Below, piece by piece: positions 16,418 through 23,940 of a stretch of DNA of 29,182 bases. The DNA lies in NCBI GenBank assembly GCA_052117325.1, contig JBQKJJ010000021.1; one strand, 5' to 3'. The notes below the pieces were generated by a model. It was not told where the DNA came from and made no database searches. It saw nothing but the letters and a program-made list of their open reading frames with translations. This stretch comes from CAG-964 sp902789345. GTDB lineage: Bacteria; Bacillota; Clostridia; Oscillospirales; Acutalibacteraceae. The stretch's first letter is position 1. Each line of letters begins with the position of its first letter. A program made the translations under genes and the position numbers.

Positions 16418-17533
16418 ATGCCGAACATACTTGATTATATTAAGTGGAGGGGAGACCTAACCTTTGAAAATGACCGACTTAACCAGGTGGATGCACTTAT
16501 TTTCTCAAGAATATCCTATTTACCCTTTGAAAATATTCCTAATAAAATCTCAGACAGCGGAATAAAGCTTTCAAAGGCATGTAAAATGCTAACTCAGCAG
16601 GAAAACTACAGAGAAAAACTTTTGTGGAATGAAGATGAAAATCTAATAAACTATTGTGCAGAGAGTATACGCTTTGGTGATGTGAAACTTATGTGCTGTA
16701 CAAATATTATTAACGAGGAAGAAAAAGAGCAATTTTCGGCTATTGTGCTAATGCTTAAGCCAAGGCAGTATTTTATTGTTTTTAGAGGTACTGACAACTC
16801 CTTTGTAGGCTGGCATGAGGATTTTAATATGTCGTGCAGGTTTCCTGTAGGTTCACAGCAAAGAGCCGTTGAATTTATTGAAGATACTGCACAGAAGCTT
16901 AAGGGTGACTTTTATGTAGGAGGACACTCCAAGGGCGGCAATCTTGCAGTGTATGGTTCAGCTTTTTGCAATGACAGCGTAAGAAAAAGGATAATTGCCA
17001 TTTATAACCATGACGGTCCGGGCTTTGACAGTAAAACAGTGAATATAAAAAGCTTTGATGTTATTAAAAATAAAATACATACATACGTTCCACAATCCTC
17101 TGTTGTAGGAATGATGTTTGAGCATAGAGAGGATTATACAATAATAAAAAGCTCCCAAAAGGGCATAATGCAGCACGATATATATTCGTGGGAGTTAATG
17201 GGTAAGGAGCTGATTTGTTTAAACAGCAGAACAAATTCAAGCCTGTTTTTTGACAAAACCTTTACAGAATTTGCCGACAATATGGCTGTTGACCAGCGTG
17301 CCGCATTTATTGACGCTCTTTTTTCCCTTACTGATAATTTAGAAGAAAAAACCTTTGATGAGCTTAGCCAAAACCTAATTAAAAATTCTGTTACCATCTT
17401 TAAAAATCTAAAAAATATAGACAGTAAAACCAGGGATATTATTATAAAAAGTATTATGGAATTTCTAAAGTGTGCCAAAAATAATTTTTCCGAAATCTAC
17501 ATAAAAGAACGGGTTGTTAATAACCGCCGATAA
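16418..17533 (+). CDS. DUF2974 (Mbeg1-like) alpha/beta hydrolase
   Basis: A 371-residue lipase-like protein with no signal peptide, so probably cytoplasmic. Visible are VFRGTDNSFVGWHEDF at about 121-136 (lipase-type oxyanion loop), GGHSKGGNLA at 168-177 with nucleophile Ser171, and NHDGPGF some 30 residues later, the family's conserved Asp loop. These match the DUF2974/Mbeg1-like family, a lipase-related fold of unknown substrate. An ideal AGGAGGTG lies at 16405-16412, and the gene has its own promoter and an upstream terminator, so it is a stand-alone gene. Phospholipase or esterase activity is inference. Confidence 0.88.
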   Translation: MPNILDYIKWRGDLTFENDRLNQVDALIFSRISYLPFENIPNKISDSGIKLSKACKMLTQQENYREKLLWNEDENLINYCAESIRFGDVKLMCCTNIINEEEKEQFSAIVLMLKPRQYFIVFRGTDNSFVGWHEDFNMSCRFPVGSQQRAVEFIEDTAQKLKGDFYVGGHSKGGNLAVYGSAFCNDSVRKRIIAIYNHDGPGFDSKTVNIKSFDVIKNKIHTYVPQSSVVGMMFEHREDYTIIKSSQKGIMQHDIYSWELMGKELICLNSRTNSSLFFDKTFTEFADNMAVDQRAAFIDALFSLTDNLEEKTFDELSQNLIKNSVTIFKNLKNIDSKTRDIIIKSIMEFLKCAKNNFSEIYIKERVVNNRR

Positions 17534-17622
17534 AAGAAATCCGTAATTGCTTAAAAAATGCATTTAGTATTTTAAAAAAGCTAAAATAAGTATTTATTTT
17601 TTTAAAATGTCTTCTACATTAA

Positions 17623-17651
17623 TTGACATTAAATTTTCTGTGTAGTATAAT
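17623..17651 (+). promoter_or_regulatory. Consensus promoter for the zinc-ribbon membrane protein gene
   Basis: TTGACA (17623-17628), a 17-bp spacer and TATAAT (17646-17651) match the consensus perfectly. This rules out the longer open frame starting at this TTG as coding and supports the start at 17686. Confidence 0.92.
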
Positions 17652-17685
17652 GTTACCATTATTGAGAATTAGTGGAGGTGTAAAA

Positions 17686-18189
17686 TTGGAGGTTACTAAT
17701 GGCCAGTGTCCCGGCTGCGGACACAAGTTTTTCTATTACAGCAAGCAGGAATATCGCTATGGAAGCCCCATACGAACCTGTAAAAAGTGTGGCTGTAAGT
17801 ATGTTGATACCCGCTACCACGAGATTGCTGTTGAGGGGGTAAGGGATAAAAACCAATCTGTTATCCCGGCTTTCATACTAATGCTTATAGGTGCATTTGT
17901 TGTTTACAGGGGATTTTGCCTGTGGGGAGGATACCGTTACCATTCCACGTTTCCTGCAGAATTAAAGTCAATTTTGTTTTTTATTATAGGGGCACTGCTG
18001 ATTATTGCGGGAATTGTTATGATTATAGCAAAGCTGACAGGGAGCCAAAAGCGCAGAATGGATAAACTTTTGAAGGAATCTGAGGAGCGTTTAAAAGACA
18101 AAAATTATGCTCAGACCTTGGCAAGAATAGGTTATAATGTTCCTGATAAATATTTATATGAAAGTGTTGATGTTCATAATTCCATTTAG
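17686..18189 (+). CDS. Uncharacterised zinc-ribbon membrane protein
   Basis: I place the start at TTG 17686 because GTGGAGGTG lies about 6 nt upstream and a perfect promoter precedes it; the product is about 167 residues. Residues about 8-40 contain CPGCGHKFF and CKKCGCKYVDT, a two-knuckle zinc ribbon. Two membrane segments follow (about 66-82 and 102-122), then a charged C-terminal helix. I do not recognise a named family. It is 38 bp upstream of another unrecognised membrane protein, probably in one operon. It may sense or assemble at the membrane, but nothing shows its function. Confidence 0.82.
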   Translation: MEVTNGQCPGCGHKFFYYSKQEYRYGSPIRTCKKCGCKYVDTRYHEIAVEGVRDKNQSVIPAFILMLIGAFVVYRGFCLWGGYRYHSTFPAELKSILFFIIGALLIIAGIVMIIAKLTGSQKRRMDKLLKESEERLKDKNYAQTLARIGYNVPDKYLYESVDVHNSI

Positions 18190-18227
18190 GCTTTTAAATT
18201 TAGTAAAAGAGGGAGAATAATTTAGCG

Positions 18228-18839
18228 ATGAAAGAAAAATTAAGGAATATTTTATATTGGTTAGTTTACGCTGTAGCGGTAGTGTATTTTATTGGAAGCG
18301 GTGTATATGATATATGCGGTTTTAATACATATTATAAGGCTACAATTGTAGCGGCTGATAAAATCATTGAAACAGAGCATAGTGTTTGGGGACTTATTCC
18401 ACTGGGAACAGATTACTATTACGAGGCATTAACCGGTGACGGAGATTTGTTAATAGTAAGAGCGTCTCAAAATTGGCAGGAAGAAAACTTCAACAGTGAC
18501 TGTACAGCTAAAAATAAAGGCGGATTAGAAATTAAGGGAACAACAAAGTCCCTTTCATATGACGAAAAAAATGCTATTTCCGAAAGTATGTCGGAGTATG
18601 AGGGCGTTAATATGCCTTTGGGAGATTCTCAAAGTATAGATGTACTGTACTATGATGTAGCTGTAAAAAGCATAATCGCAGGCGGACTGTTAATTGTTGC
18701 CGGAATAGTAGGAGTGCTTGTTTGTAAAAATAAAAAGCTTCATGACTTGGTTTTAGGCAATACGCCGGGTATTATAATTCTGGCAGCAGGCGCAATTGCT
18801 GTATTGGTATACTGCGGCTTTGTTGCGGTATTAAAATAA
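18228..18839 (+). CDS. Uncharacterised membrane protein
   Basis: A 203-residue protein with one N-terminal membrane segment (about 9-30), an extracytoplasmic-looking middle domain of about 110 residues (GDGDLLIVRASQNWQEENF, SEYEGVNMPLG) and two C-terminal membrane segments (about 150-168 and 180-200). GAGGGAGAATAATTTAGCG precedes the ATG. I do not recognise the family. It follows the zinc-ribbon membrane protein by 38 bp on the same strand and is closed off by a hairpin at 18920, so the two form a two-gene operon. The middle domain could bind a partner or ligand outside the membrane. Confidence 0.82.
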   Translation: MKEKLRNILYWLVYAVAVVYFIGSGVYDICGFNTYYKATIVAADKIIETEHSVWGLIPLGTDYYYEALTGDGDLLIVRASQNWQEENFNSDCTAKNKGGLEIKGTTKSLSYDEKNAISESMSEYEGVNMPLGDSQSIDVLYYDVAVKSIIAGGLLIVAGIVGVLVCKNKKLHDLVLGNTPGIIILAAGAIAVLVYCGFVAVLK

Positions 18840-18919
18840 ATAATAATTAAGGGTGAAAACCTATGTTTGTACCCAAATATTTGCATTGCAACTAAGTAAA
18901 AAATAATTATATTAACCGG

Positions 18920-18948
18920 CAGGCAAGCAGCTTCTAACTGCTTGCCTG
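18920..18948 (+). terminator. Hairpin terminator after the two-gene membrane operon
   Basis: A perfect 11-bp stem, CAGGCAAGCAG (18920-18930) with CTGCTTGCCTG (18938-18948), has a 7-nt loop. The following TGTTGTTATA is only moderately T-rich. Confidence 0.75.
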
Positions 18949-19209
18949 TGTTGTTATACAGGTATAAAAAACCACCTGCTATGCAGGGGGGGTACAGGCT
19001 TTAGTGTCGGTAAATATTGATAAAAAGGCTCCGTTTTATAGGGCATAAACAGCTATTAACCGCAAAAGCCCAAACAAAACGGAACACATTAATAAATAAT
19101 ACAACTAATGACGCATACAGTCTATAACACAACTTGGAAATGTAAATATCTTATATTTGCAGCTCTCATCTGAATTACGCACTTTAAAATTTTTGTGTCT
19201 GTTTACCTC
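18949..19209. other. Gene-free junction with inverted repeats
   Basis: No gene is visible. An imperfect inverted repeat (TCCGTTTTATAGGGC at 19030-19044 against GCCCAAACAAAACGGA at 19068-19083) and a small CCTGC/GCAGG palindrome (18975-18987) are present. Base composition becomes more GC-rich shortly after this stretch, so it may mark a junction of acquired DNA. Confidence 0.4.
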
Positions 19210-19260
19210 TTGACATTCTCCCAAAATTAATTATAATAAAACTAACGAATATTAGTTAGT
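19210..19260 (+). promoter_or_regulatory. TetR promoter and palindromic operator
   Basis: TTGACA (19210-19215) and TATAAT (19232-19237) are 16 bp apart. A 20-bp palindrome with 6-bp arms, ACTAAC...GTTAGT (19241-19260), covers the expected transcription start. A regulator bound there would block its own promoter. TetR proteins commonly use this layout. Confidence 0.85.
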
Positions 19261-19271
19261 GAGGAACAGCC

Positions 19272-19919
19272 ATGAAGCAGGAAGATACAAAGCAAAAAAT
19301 TTTGGATAAGTCGTTGGAACTGTTTTCCACGCAGGGTTATGATTCCGTCAGCGTGGGCGAGATTGCAAAAGCGGTAGGCATAAAAGCACCGTCACTCTAT
19401 AACCATTTTCCCGGCAAACAAGCTATTTTTGATGCAATAGTGGAATCTACGGTAGCACAGTATGAAGTGGATACCGGAAAGATAGATATTCATGTGCAAA
19501 ATGCAAAACAGGATATTCCGGTTTTTACAGAAATTACAGAAGATGCTCTTTTTGAAAAGGTGAGGCAGATATTTGAATACTCCCTCCATAACGAAAGCAT
19601 AAGCCGGTTTCGCCGCATGATGACGATTGAGCAGTTTCGTTCGCCGGAATTGGCCGCTCTATACACAAGGCGTTATGTGGAACGCATACTTGACTACCAC
19701 GCCGGTATTTTCCGTGCATTGATTGCGTCCGGTGAGATTCGGTCAGAAGACCCGGACGCCCTTGCCATGATGTATGTTGCACCGGTGCTGACGCTTATCG
19801 GTGTATGTGACCGTCAGCCGGAAAGAGAAAGCGAGTGCTTGGAAAAACTCCAAAAACATGTGCGACTCTTTTTTCGCATGGTTCATGACGGCAACCGGCA
19901 AAGAGGTGAGAAGCAATGA
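19272..19919 (+). CDS. TetR-family transcriptional regulator
   Basis: A 215-residue protein of typical TetR length. The N-terminal helix-turn-helix is at about 8-54 (KQKILDKSLELFSTQGYDS, VGEIAKAVGIKAPSLYNHF). The C-terminal ligand-binding half is helical and diverse. GAGGAA lies 6 nt before the ATG, and a palindromic operator covers its promoter, which points to autoregulation. It overlaps the small KTR protein gene (ATGA), so the two are co-translated. The ligand is unknown. The downstream membrane and resistance-type genes suggest it answers to a toxic small molecule, but that is inference. Confidence 0.93.
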   Translation: MKQEDTKQKILDKSLELFSTQGYDSVSVGEIAKAVGIKAPSLYNHFPGKQAIFDAIVESTVAQYEVDTGKIDIHVQNAKQDIPVFTEITEDALFEKVRQIFEYSLHNESISRFRRMMTIEQFRSPELAALYTRRYVERILDYHAGIFRALIASGEIRSEDPDALAMMYVAPVLTLIGVCDRQPERESECLEKLQKHVRLFFRMVHDGNRQRGEKQ

Positions 19920-20107
19920 GCAAATTCGATGAAAAATGGGTTCTTTGTCCTGTCTGTGGTGCAAAAACACGGCTGCGGCTGATGCAACAGACAGTGCTGC
20001 GGGACTTTCCTCTCTTTTGCCCGAAGTGCAAACAAGAGCGCATTATCAATGCGCAGAATTTTCAAATAGAAATCGTAGATCAGACAGACGCAAAGACGCA
20101 GTGCTGA
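19916..20107 (+). CDS. Cysteine-rich KTR-domain protein
   Basis: A 63-residue protein with LCPVCGAKTRLRL at about 10-22 and FCPKCKQERIINAQNF at about 34-49, two CxxC knuckles that make a zinc ribbon with the KTR-like motif. Proteins like this are frequent in clostridial conjugative and mobilisable elements, where they are often labelled conjugal transfer proteins without proof. The start overlaps the TetR stop, with GAGGTGAG upstream. It supports a mobile origin for this region. A terminator hairpin overlaps its last codons. Confidence 0.87.
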   Translation: MSKFDEKWVLCPVCGAKTRLRLMQQTVLRDFPLFCPKCKQERIINAQNFQIEIVDQTDAKTQC

Positions 20108-20142
20108 CCGCAGTTTATGTGGTTATGCACTGCGCTTTTTTT
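20097..20142 (+). terminator. Terminator between the KTR gene and the DUF998 gene
   Basis: CGCAGTGC (20097-20104) pairs with GCACTGCG (20127-20134), followed by C and seven Ts (20136-20142). The T-tract abuts the AGGAG of the next gene, so it could act as an attenuator for that gene. Confidence 0.75.
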
Positions 20143-20154
20143 AGGAGTGAAATC

Positions 20155-20795
20155 ATGAAAAAACATTAATACAGAAACTGGGACTATTGGGCCTTGTCAG
20201 CTTTATTTCATACACGGCGGCAGTGGTATTTGCGCCGCTTGCATACCCGGGCTACAACTGGATGGCGCAGGCTGTCAGTGACTTAAGCGCGGCTAACGCA
20301 CCGTCGCTGGCGCTGTGGAACCAACTCAGTGCATTTTATAATGTATGTGAGGTGGTTTGCGCAACCGTCGTTTGTATCGGCATACAGGGGCAGAAAACCA
20401 AACTACTGCGTACAGGGATTTATCTGTTTGCCTGTATGGAATGGATTTCGGCGGTTGGTTATCGGATGTTTCCTCTGTCAAACAGCGGCTATGCCGGTGC
20501 GTTTCAGGATGTTATGCACATGGTCATCACCGCTGCTGTGGTGTTGCTTTCGATTGTATCGCTGACCATTATAATCGTTGCAGGAGTAAAAAACAAGGAT
20601 TGCCGTTCATACGGTGTATGTGCTGCAGTTGCCCTTGGTATGATGCTCGTTGGCGCAATGGGTATGAAAATTGTACCAACCGATTACTTTGGTATTATTG
20701 AGCGTTTCAGCGTGTTTGCCGCAACTGGATTTAATGCAGCACTGGGTATACATCTGTTTTGTATGAAGCCAAAGGAAAATAAGGAGAAAAATTAG
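20155..20795 (+). pseudogene. DUF998-family membrane protein with a 5' frameshift
   Basis: AGGAG at 20143-20147 points to ATG 20155, but ATG-A6-CATTAA stops after four codons. One more A would give MKKTLIQKLGLLGLVSFIS, joined in frame to the long open frame that ends at 20795. That frame has the Tyr-Pro-Gly-Tyr/DLSA start of DUF998 proteins (PGYNWMAQAVSDLSA) and about six membrane segments. The only in-frame alternative start, TTG at 20187, has no ribosome binding site and would cut into the first membrane segment. The gene is therefore broken, phase-variable in the A tract, or affected by a homopolymer sequencing error. Function of the family is unknown. The stop lies just before the ATG of the ClpP-like remnant. 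Confidence 0.8.
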
Positions 20796-20796
20796 A

Positions 20797-21316
20797 ATGA
20801 GCATTATTCCCTATGTTATTAAACAGAGCGACTGCGGCACAATGGGCTATAACATCGTTCCACGGATGTTATCCGACCGTGCTGTCTTATTTGGTGAAGA
20901 AGTAACCGACGCCTCTGCTAATTTGGTTATTGCACAGAAGCTGTTTTTGATAGCACAGAAGCCGGACGGTAATATTCAGCTTTACATTAACAGTCAGGGC
21001 GGCTCGATAACAACCGGATTTGCAATTTATGATACGATGAAATACATAAAGTGTGATGTACTGCATCGGGCTTGCGGTGAACTTCGGCGCATTTCTGCCG
21101 GAAGGCGGAGCAAAGGGCAGACGAATTGCACTTTCCAATGTCAAGATTATGATCCCCCAGCCATTAATCGACAGAAACGGCGTGCACGGCACTGTTACGA
21201 ATATTCAGATTGTATGCGATTAAATGCAGAAAACCAAACAGCGACTTACCCGCATTCTTTCCGAAAATACAGGAAGAAGCATTGTGTAGATCGCCGCTGA
21301 TACAAAGCATGGATAA
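20797..21316 (+). pseudogene. Decayed ClpP-like protease gene, catalytic residues already lost
   Basis: Codons 1-88 (to DTMKYIKCDV, ending 21060) match the ClpP N-terminus, including INSQGGSITTGFAIYDTMKY. About 8 nt are then missing, and the ClpP sequence continues in another frame from 21062 (CIGLAVNFGAFL, IALSNVKIMIPQP). Stops follow at 21221 and 21287, between which RLTRILSENTG still matches ClpP, and the frame ends at 21314-21316. In that second block the catalytic Ser of the GMAASMGA motif is Asn (GLAVNFGA) and the catalytic His of MIHQP is Pro. So the ancestor was probably an inactive ClpP-like subunit before it was frameshifted. Reading straight through instead gives an unrelated basic tail. 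Confidence 0.87.
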
Positions 21317-21350
21317 ACAAACGTTTTTATAAAAACAAAGGAGAAATACG

Positions 21351-21674
21351 ATGAATAAGATTTATCCCCGTCCGCATGACAAGCAGACGGTGTATTTAAA
21401 AGATGTTATAACAAAGCAGAATATCGAAGTAGGAGAGTATACCATTTACAATGATTTTGTACACAATCCGAGGAATTTTGAAAAGAATAATGTCCTGTAC
21501 CATTACCCGATCAATGGCGATAAACTGAAAATCGGCAAATTCTGCTCGATAGCCTGTGGTGCTAAATTTCTGTTCACAAGCGGAAACCATTCGGCAGTAG
21601 CCGAGCACTGCAAAAAGCAAATAACCCAAAATAAATGCAAAACAGAAAGAAGTTTTGCTTTAGAAGTACATTAA
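21351..21674 (+). pseudogene. Truncated CatB/Vat-type acetyltransferase
   Basis: Residues 1 to about 82 match the N-terminal half of xenobiotic acetyltransferases of the left-handed beta-helix (hexapeptide) class, with YTIYNDFVHNPRNFEKNNVLYHYP and KIGKFCSIACGAKFLFTSGNHS. The family is about 210 residues long. Here the next segment (YPF...GNDVWIG) is absent, replaced by a 25-residue unrelated, Lys-rich tail. The acceptor-binding and catalytic-His part is lost, so it should not acetylate streptogramin or chloramphenicol. GGAGAAATACG precedes the ATG. The truncated end sits 17 bp before the esterase-family gene, consistent with a deletion or recombination join. Confidence 0.85.
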
Positions 21675-21690
21675 GAAAGGCAAATAAAAT

Positions 21691-22968
21691 ATGCAAAAAC
21701 GAAAAAAACACAAAGGCCTACTTGTTGCGCTGAGTATCATCGGAGTATTTATAATAACAATTGTAGGCGGAGTGGGTATTTATTCCCACTTTGGCGGATT
21801 TGGAACCGGAGAATGTGCAGATACTACAGAGTTTACAAAATATGCAACATCTGTTTCTAACCTTACCATTCCCAGACAGACACAGATCGTGGCTTTGGGT
21901 GAAGCTACCCACGGGAATAAGGAATTTCAGCAGTTGCGACTTGATGTGTTTCAAGTGTTGGTAGAGAAATACGGGGTGCATGCCTTTGCACTTGAAGGAG
22001 ACTACGGCGGTTGTGAAGCAGTAAACCGTTATATTCACGGTGGCAGTGGTACTGCTGCGGAGGCTCTTTCTGCAATCGGTTTTGACATTTATCGCACCGA
22101 TGATATGGAAAAACTGATTGAATGGATGCGCAATTACAATACATCTGCCGCACACGGAGAAGATCTGCGGTTCTATGGTTTTGACATGGAGCAGTATGCA
22201 TACAGCTATCGCTATTTGCTGGAAGCCTTAGAGAAAGCAAACATAGACACCTCAGAATTAAAAAAAATTTGGGACAGTAAAAATAACGCCTATGCTGATA
22301 CATACACCTCCGAACAGTGTGCAGAGATTATCGGTACGGTCAAAGAGAAATTACCGGCGGACAATGTACAAGCTGTTCATTTTGCGGAGTTGTTACTCCA
22401 AAATATTGAGCTTGGCAAATACTTAAACGACTCCGGTAAGCTGAATGAGCAGCGTGACCGGATGATGGCAGAAAATACGCTGTGGATTTTGCAGCAGGAG
22501 CAGCAGCGGGGGAACAGCCAAATTATGATTTCCGGGCACAATAATCATGTGATGCAGTGTGAAAATGACGGCACACCGGTTTTGGAAAGTCGGCTTGCCG
22601 AAAAGTTGGGCGACGACTATTTTGCAATCGGTACCGATTTCTATAAGTCGGTCTGCAATCTTCCAAAGCCGTATACCGGCAAGCGGATCAACCACACTTT
22701 TTACTCCTATGACCCGCTTGCCAAGGCTTCAAAAAATTGTGGCTTTGAGGTAAGCTTTTTGGATTTTTCCAAAATACCGGAAAGCTCACCACTTTCTGAG
22801 CAGGTATCAAAGGACATTTGTATGGGTTCCTTGGGGGAATCCTACAGCGTTCTTATGAACTTTGTCCCAAGAAGCTACCGTGTTCAGCGCACACCGCAAA
22901 AGGCGTATGACGCCATGATTTTTGTGGCAGACGCAACACCGATTGAAATTGAGTCGTCAGCCAACTAA
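21691..22968 (+). CDS. Erythromycin-esterase-family protein, membrane-anchored
   Basis: A 425-residue protein with one N-terminal membrane segment (about 9-31) that would hold the catalytic domain outside the membrane. Family motifs are in place: LGEATHGNKEF at 69-79 (Glu71, His74), LEGDYGG at 101-107 (Glu102), the RDRMMAEN segment at about 255-262 and SGHNNHV at 281-287 (His283). These match the catalytic Glu/His set of EreA/EreB, which open the macrolide lactone ring by hydrolysis. Many chromosomal family members act on other substrates, and classical Ere enzymes are cytoplasmic, so macrolide resistance is not assured. It sits between remnants of an acetyltransferase and a two-component ABC system. 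Confidence 0.88.
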   Translation: MQKRKKHKGLLVALSIIGVFIITIVGGVGIYSHFGGFGTGECADTTEFTKYATSVSNLTIPRQTQIVALGEATHGNKEFQQLRLDVFQVLVEKYGVHAFALEGDYGGCEAVNRYIHGGSGTAAEALSAIGFDIYRTDDMEKLIEWMRNYNTSAAHGEDLRFYGFDMEQYAYSYRYLLEALEKANIDTSELKKIWDSKNNAYADTYTSEQCAEIIGTVKEKLPADNVQAVHFAELLLQNIELGKYLNDSGKLNEQRDRMMAENTLWILQQEQQRGNSQIMISGHNNHVMQCENDGTPVLESRLAEKLGDDYFAIGTDFYKSVCNLPKPYTGKRINHTFYSYDPLAKASKNCGFEVSFLDFSKIPESSPLSEQVSKDICMGSLGESYSVLMNFVPRSYRVQRTPQKAYDAMIFVADATPIEIESSAN

Positions 22969-23187
22969 GTTTATGTATGATGTTGTGCTTCGGGAAATCT
23001 CGTCAAAAGTGCAAATAGAATACTAAACACTATTAAAACGGAAAATGAAGCAGGAACGGTTCATTGATATACTACAGTGGCGTGTTCTCGAACTGACAGA
23101 CTAGAGGAAAAAGAACTTACAAGTTGGGAAGAAGAATTCGCAAAAAAGTCAGCATAAAACCAATAAAAATTTTGATACGGAGAAATT
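22969..23187. other. Degraded intergenic stretch with a broken small ORF
   Basis: At 23045 an ATG opens ERFIDILQWRVLELTD and stops. The continuation RLEEKELTSWEEEFAKKSA appears in another frame up to TAA 23157. Together they would make a helical charged fragment of about 37 residues. I do not recognise its parent gene; it fits the general decay of this region. Confidence 0.35.
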
Positions 23188-23856
23188 ATGCAAACAATTA
23201 TGATAATTGACGACGATACCGCAATAGGCAACCTTGAGCAGGAGGTCCTAGAACGGGTGGGCTATAAGGTGCTTCGTGCCTATTCCGGTACGGAGGCACT
23301 GTTACTGCTAAAGAATGCCAGTCCAAACCTTATTCTGCTGGATCTCATGCTGCCGGGGCTGTCCGGTGAGGAGCTTTTGCCACAGCTTCAGGGCATTCCT
23401 GTTATTGTAGTCAGTGCAAAAGTGACAGTGCAGGATAAAGTTAATTTGCTGCTTGGCGGTGCGGCGGACTATCTCACAAAGCCCTTTGATACAAAGGAGC
23501 TGCTGGCCCGCATTGCCGTGCGGCTGAGGGAGGCTGCTCTTTTCCCATTTGTAACCGTTTTATCTTGTGGGGAGTTGACGCTGAATACATCCTCCCACGG
23601 GGTTTTCATAAGCGGTTTGCCTGTTTCGCTTACAAGGACTGAGTATGCCATTTTGAAACTGCTGATGCAAAATTCCGGGCAGGTGCTGGCAAAATCCGTC
23701 CTTCTTGACCGCATCAGCGAAGATACGCCCGATTGCACCGAAAATTCGCTGAAAACCCACATCAGCAATCTCCGTGGAAAACTGCGGGATGTGGCGGGCA
23801 AAGACTATATTGAAGCGGTTTGGGGAATCGGATTTCGTTTAAGCGCAGGATCTTGA
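23188..23856 (+). CDS. OmpR-family response regulator
   Basis: A 222-residue regulator: receiver domain at about 1-118 with acidic Asp8-Asp10, phosphoacceptor Asp52 in LLDLMLPG and Lys98 in YLTKPFD, then a winged-helix DNA-binding domain at about 130-220 (LTRTEYAILKLLMQNSGQVL, SLKTHISNLRGKLR). It is followed by an ABC transporter and a histidine kinase in one unit, the arrangement of systems that sense and expel peptide antibiotics. Four CTTGAC-like direct repeats overlap its stop codon and probably form its binding site. It most resembles VanR/BceR-type regulators by architecture; its inducer is unknown. Confidence 0.95.
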   Translation: MQTIMIIDDDTAIGNLEQEVLERVGYKVLRAYSGTEALLLLKNASPNLILLDLMLPGLSGEELLPQLQGIPVIVVSAKVTVQDKVNLLLGGAADYLTKPFDTKELLARIAVRLREAALFPFVTVLSCGELTLNTSSHGVFISGLPVSLTRTEYAILKLLMQNSGQVLAKSVLLDRISEDTPDCTENSLKTHISNLRGKLRDVAGKDYIEAVWGIGFRLSAGS

Positions 23857-23893
23857 CGATTTCTTGACTTTTTTCTTAACCGCTGCCTTGACA
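23852..23893 (+). promoter_or_regulatory. Phased CTTGAC repeats, likely response-regulator binding site
   Basis: CTTGAC occurs at 23852, 23863 and 23887 and CTTAAC at 23875, spacings of 11, 12 and 12 bp. The last copy supplies a TTGACA -35 box (23888-23893), but no good -10 lies at 16-18 bp (GGGTAT at best), as is common for activator-dependent promoters. OmpR-family dimers bind direct repeats spaced by about one helical turn. The site sits 50 bp before the ABC transporter gene. Confidence 0.7.
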
Positions 23894-23940
23894 TTTTTGC
23901 CGTACCATATGGGTATCAAGCAAAAGGAGGTACTTATTTT

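Noticed and set aside
17623..17685. Longer start for the zinc-ribbon membrane protein
   Set aside because: This start codon is the -35 box of a perfect TTGACA-N17-TATAAT promoter. The TTG at 17686 has a good ribosome binding site.
21061..21300. Straight-through reading of the ClpP-like gene as a 167-residue protein
   Set aside because: After codon 88 the straight frame gives an unrelated basic tail, while the shifted frame keeps clear ClpP similarity, so it is a frameshift.
21718..22303. Minus-strand open frames opposite the esterase-family gene
   Set aside because: They are antisense shadows rich in Cys, His and Arg with no promoter or ribosome binding site.
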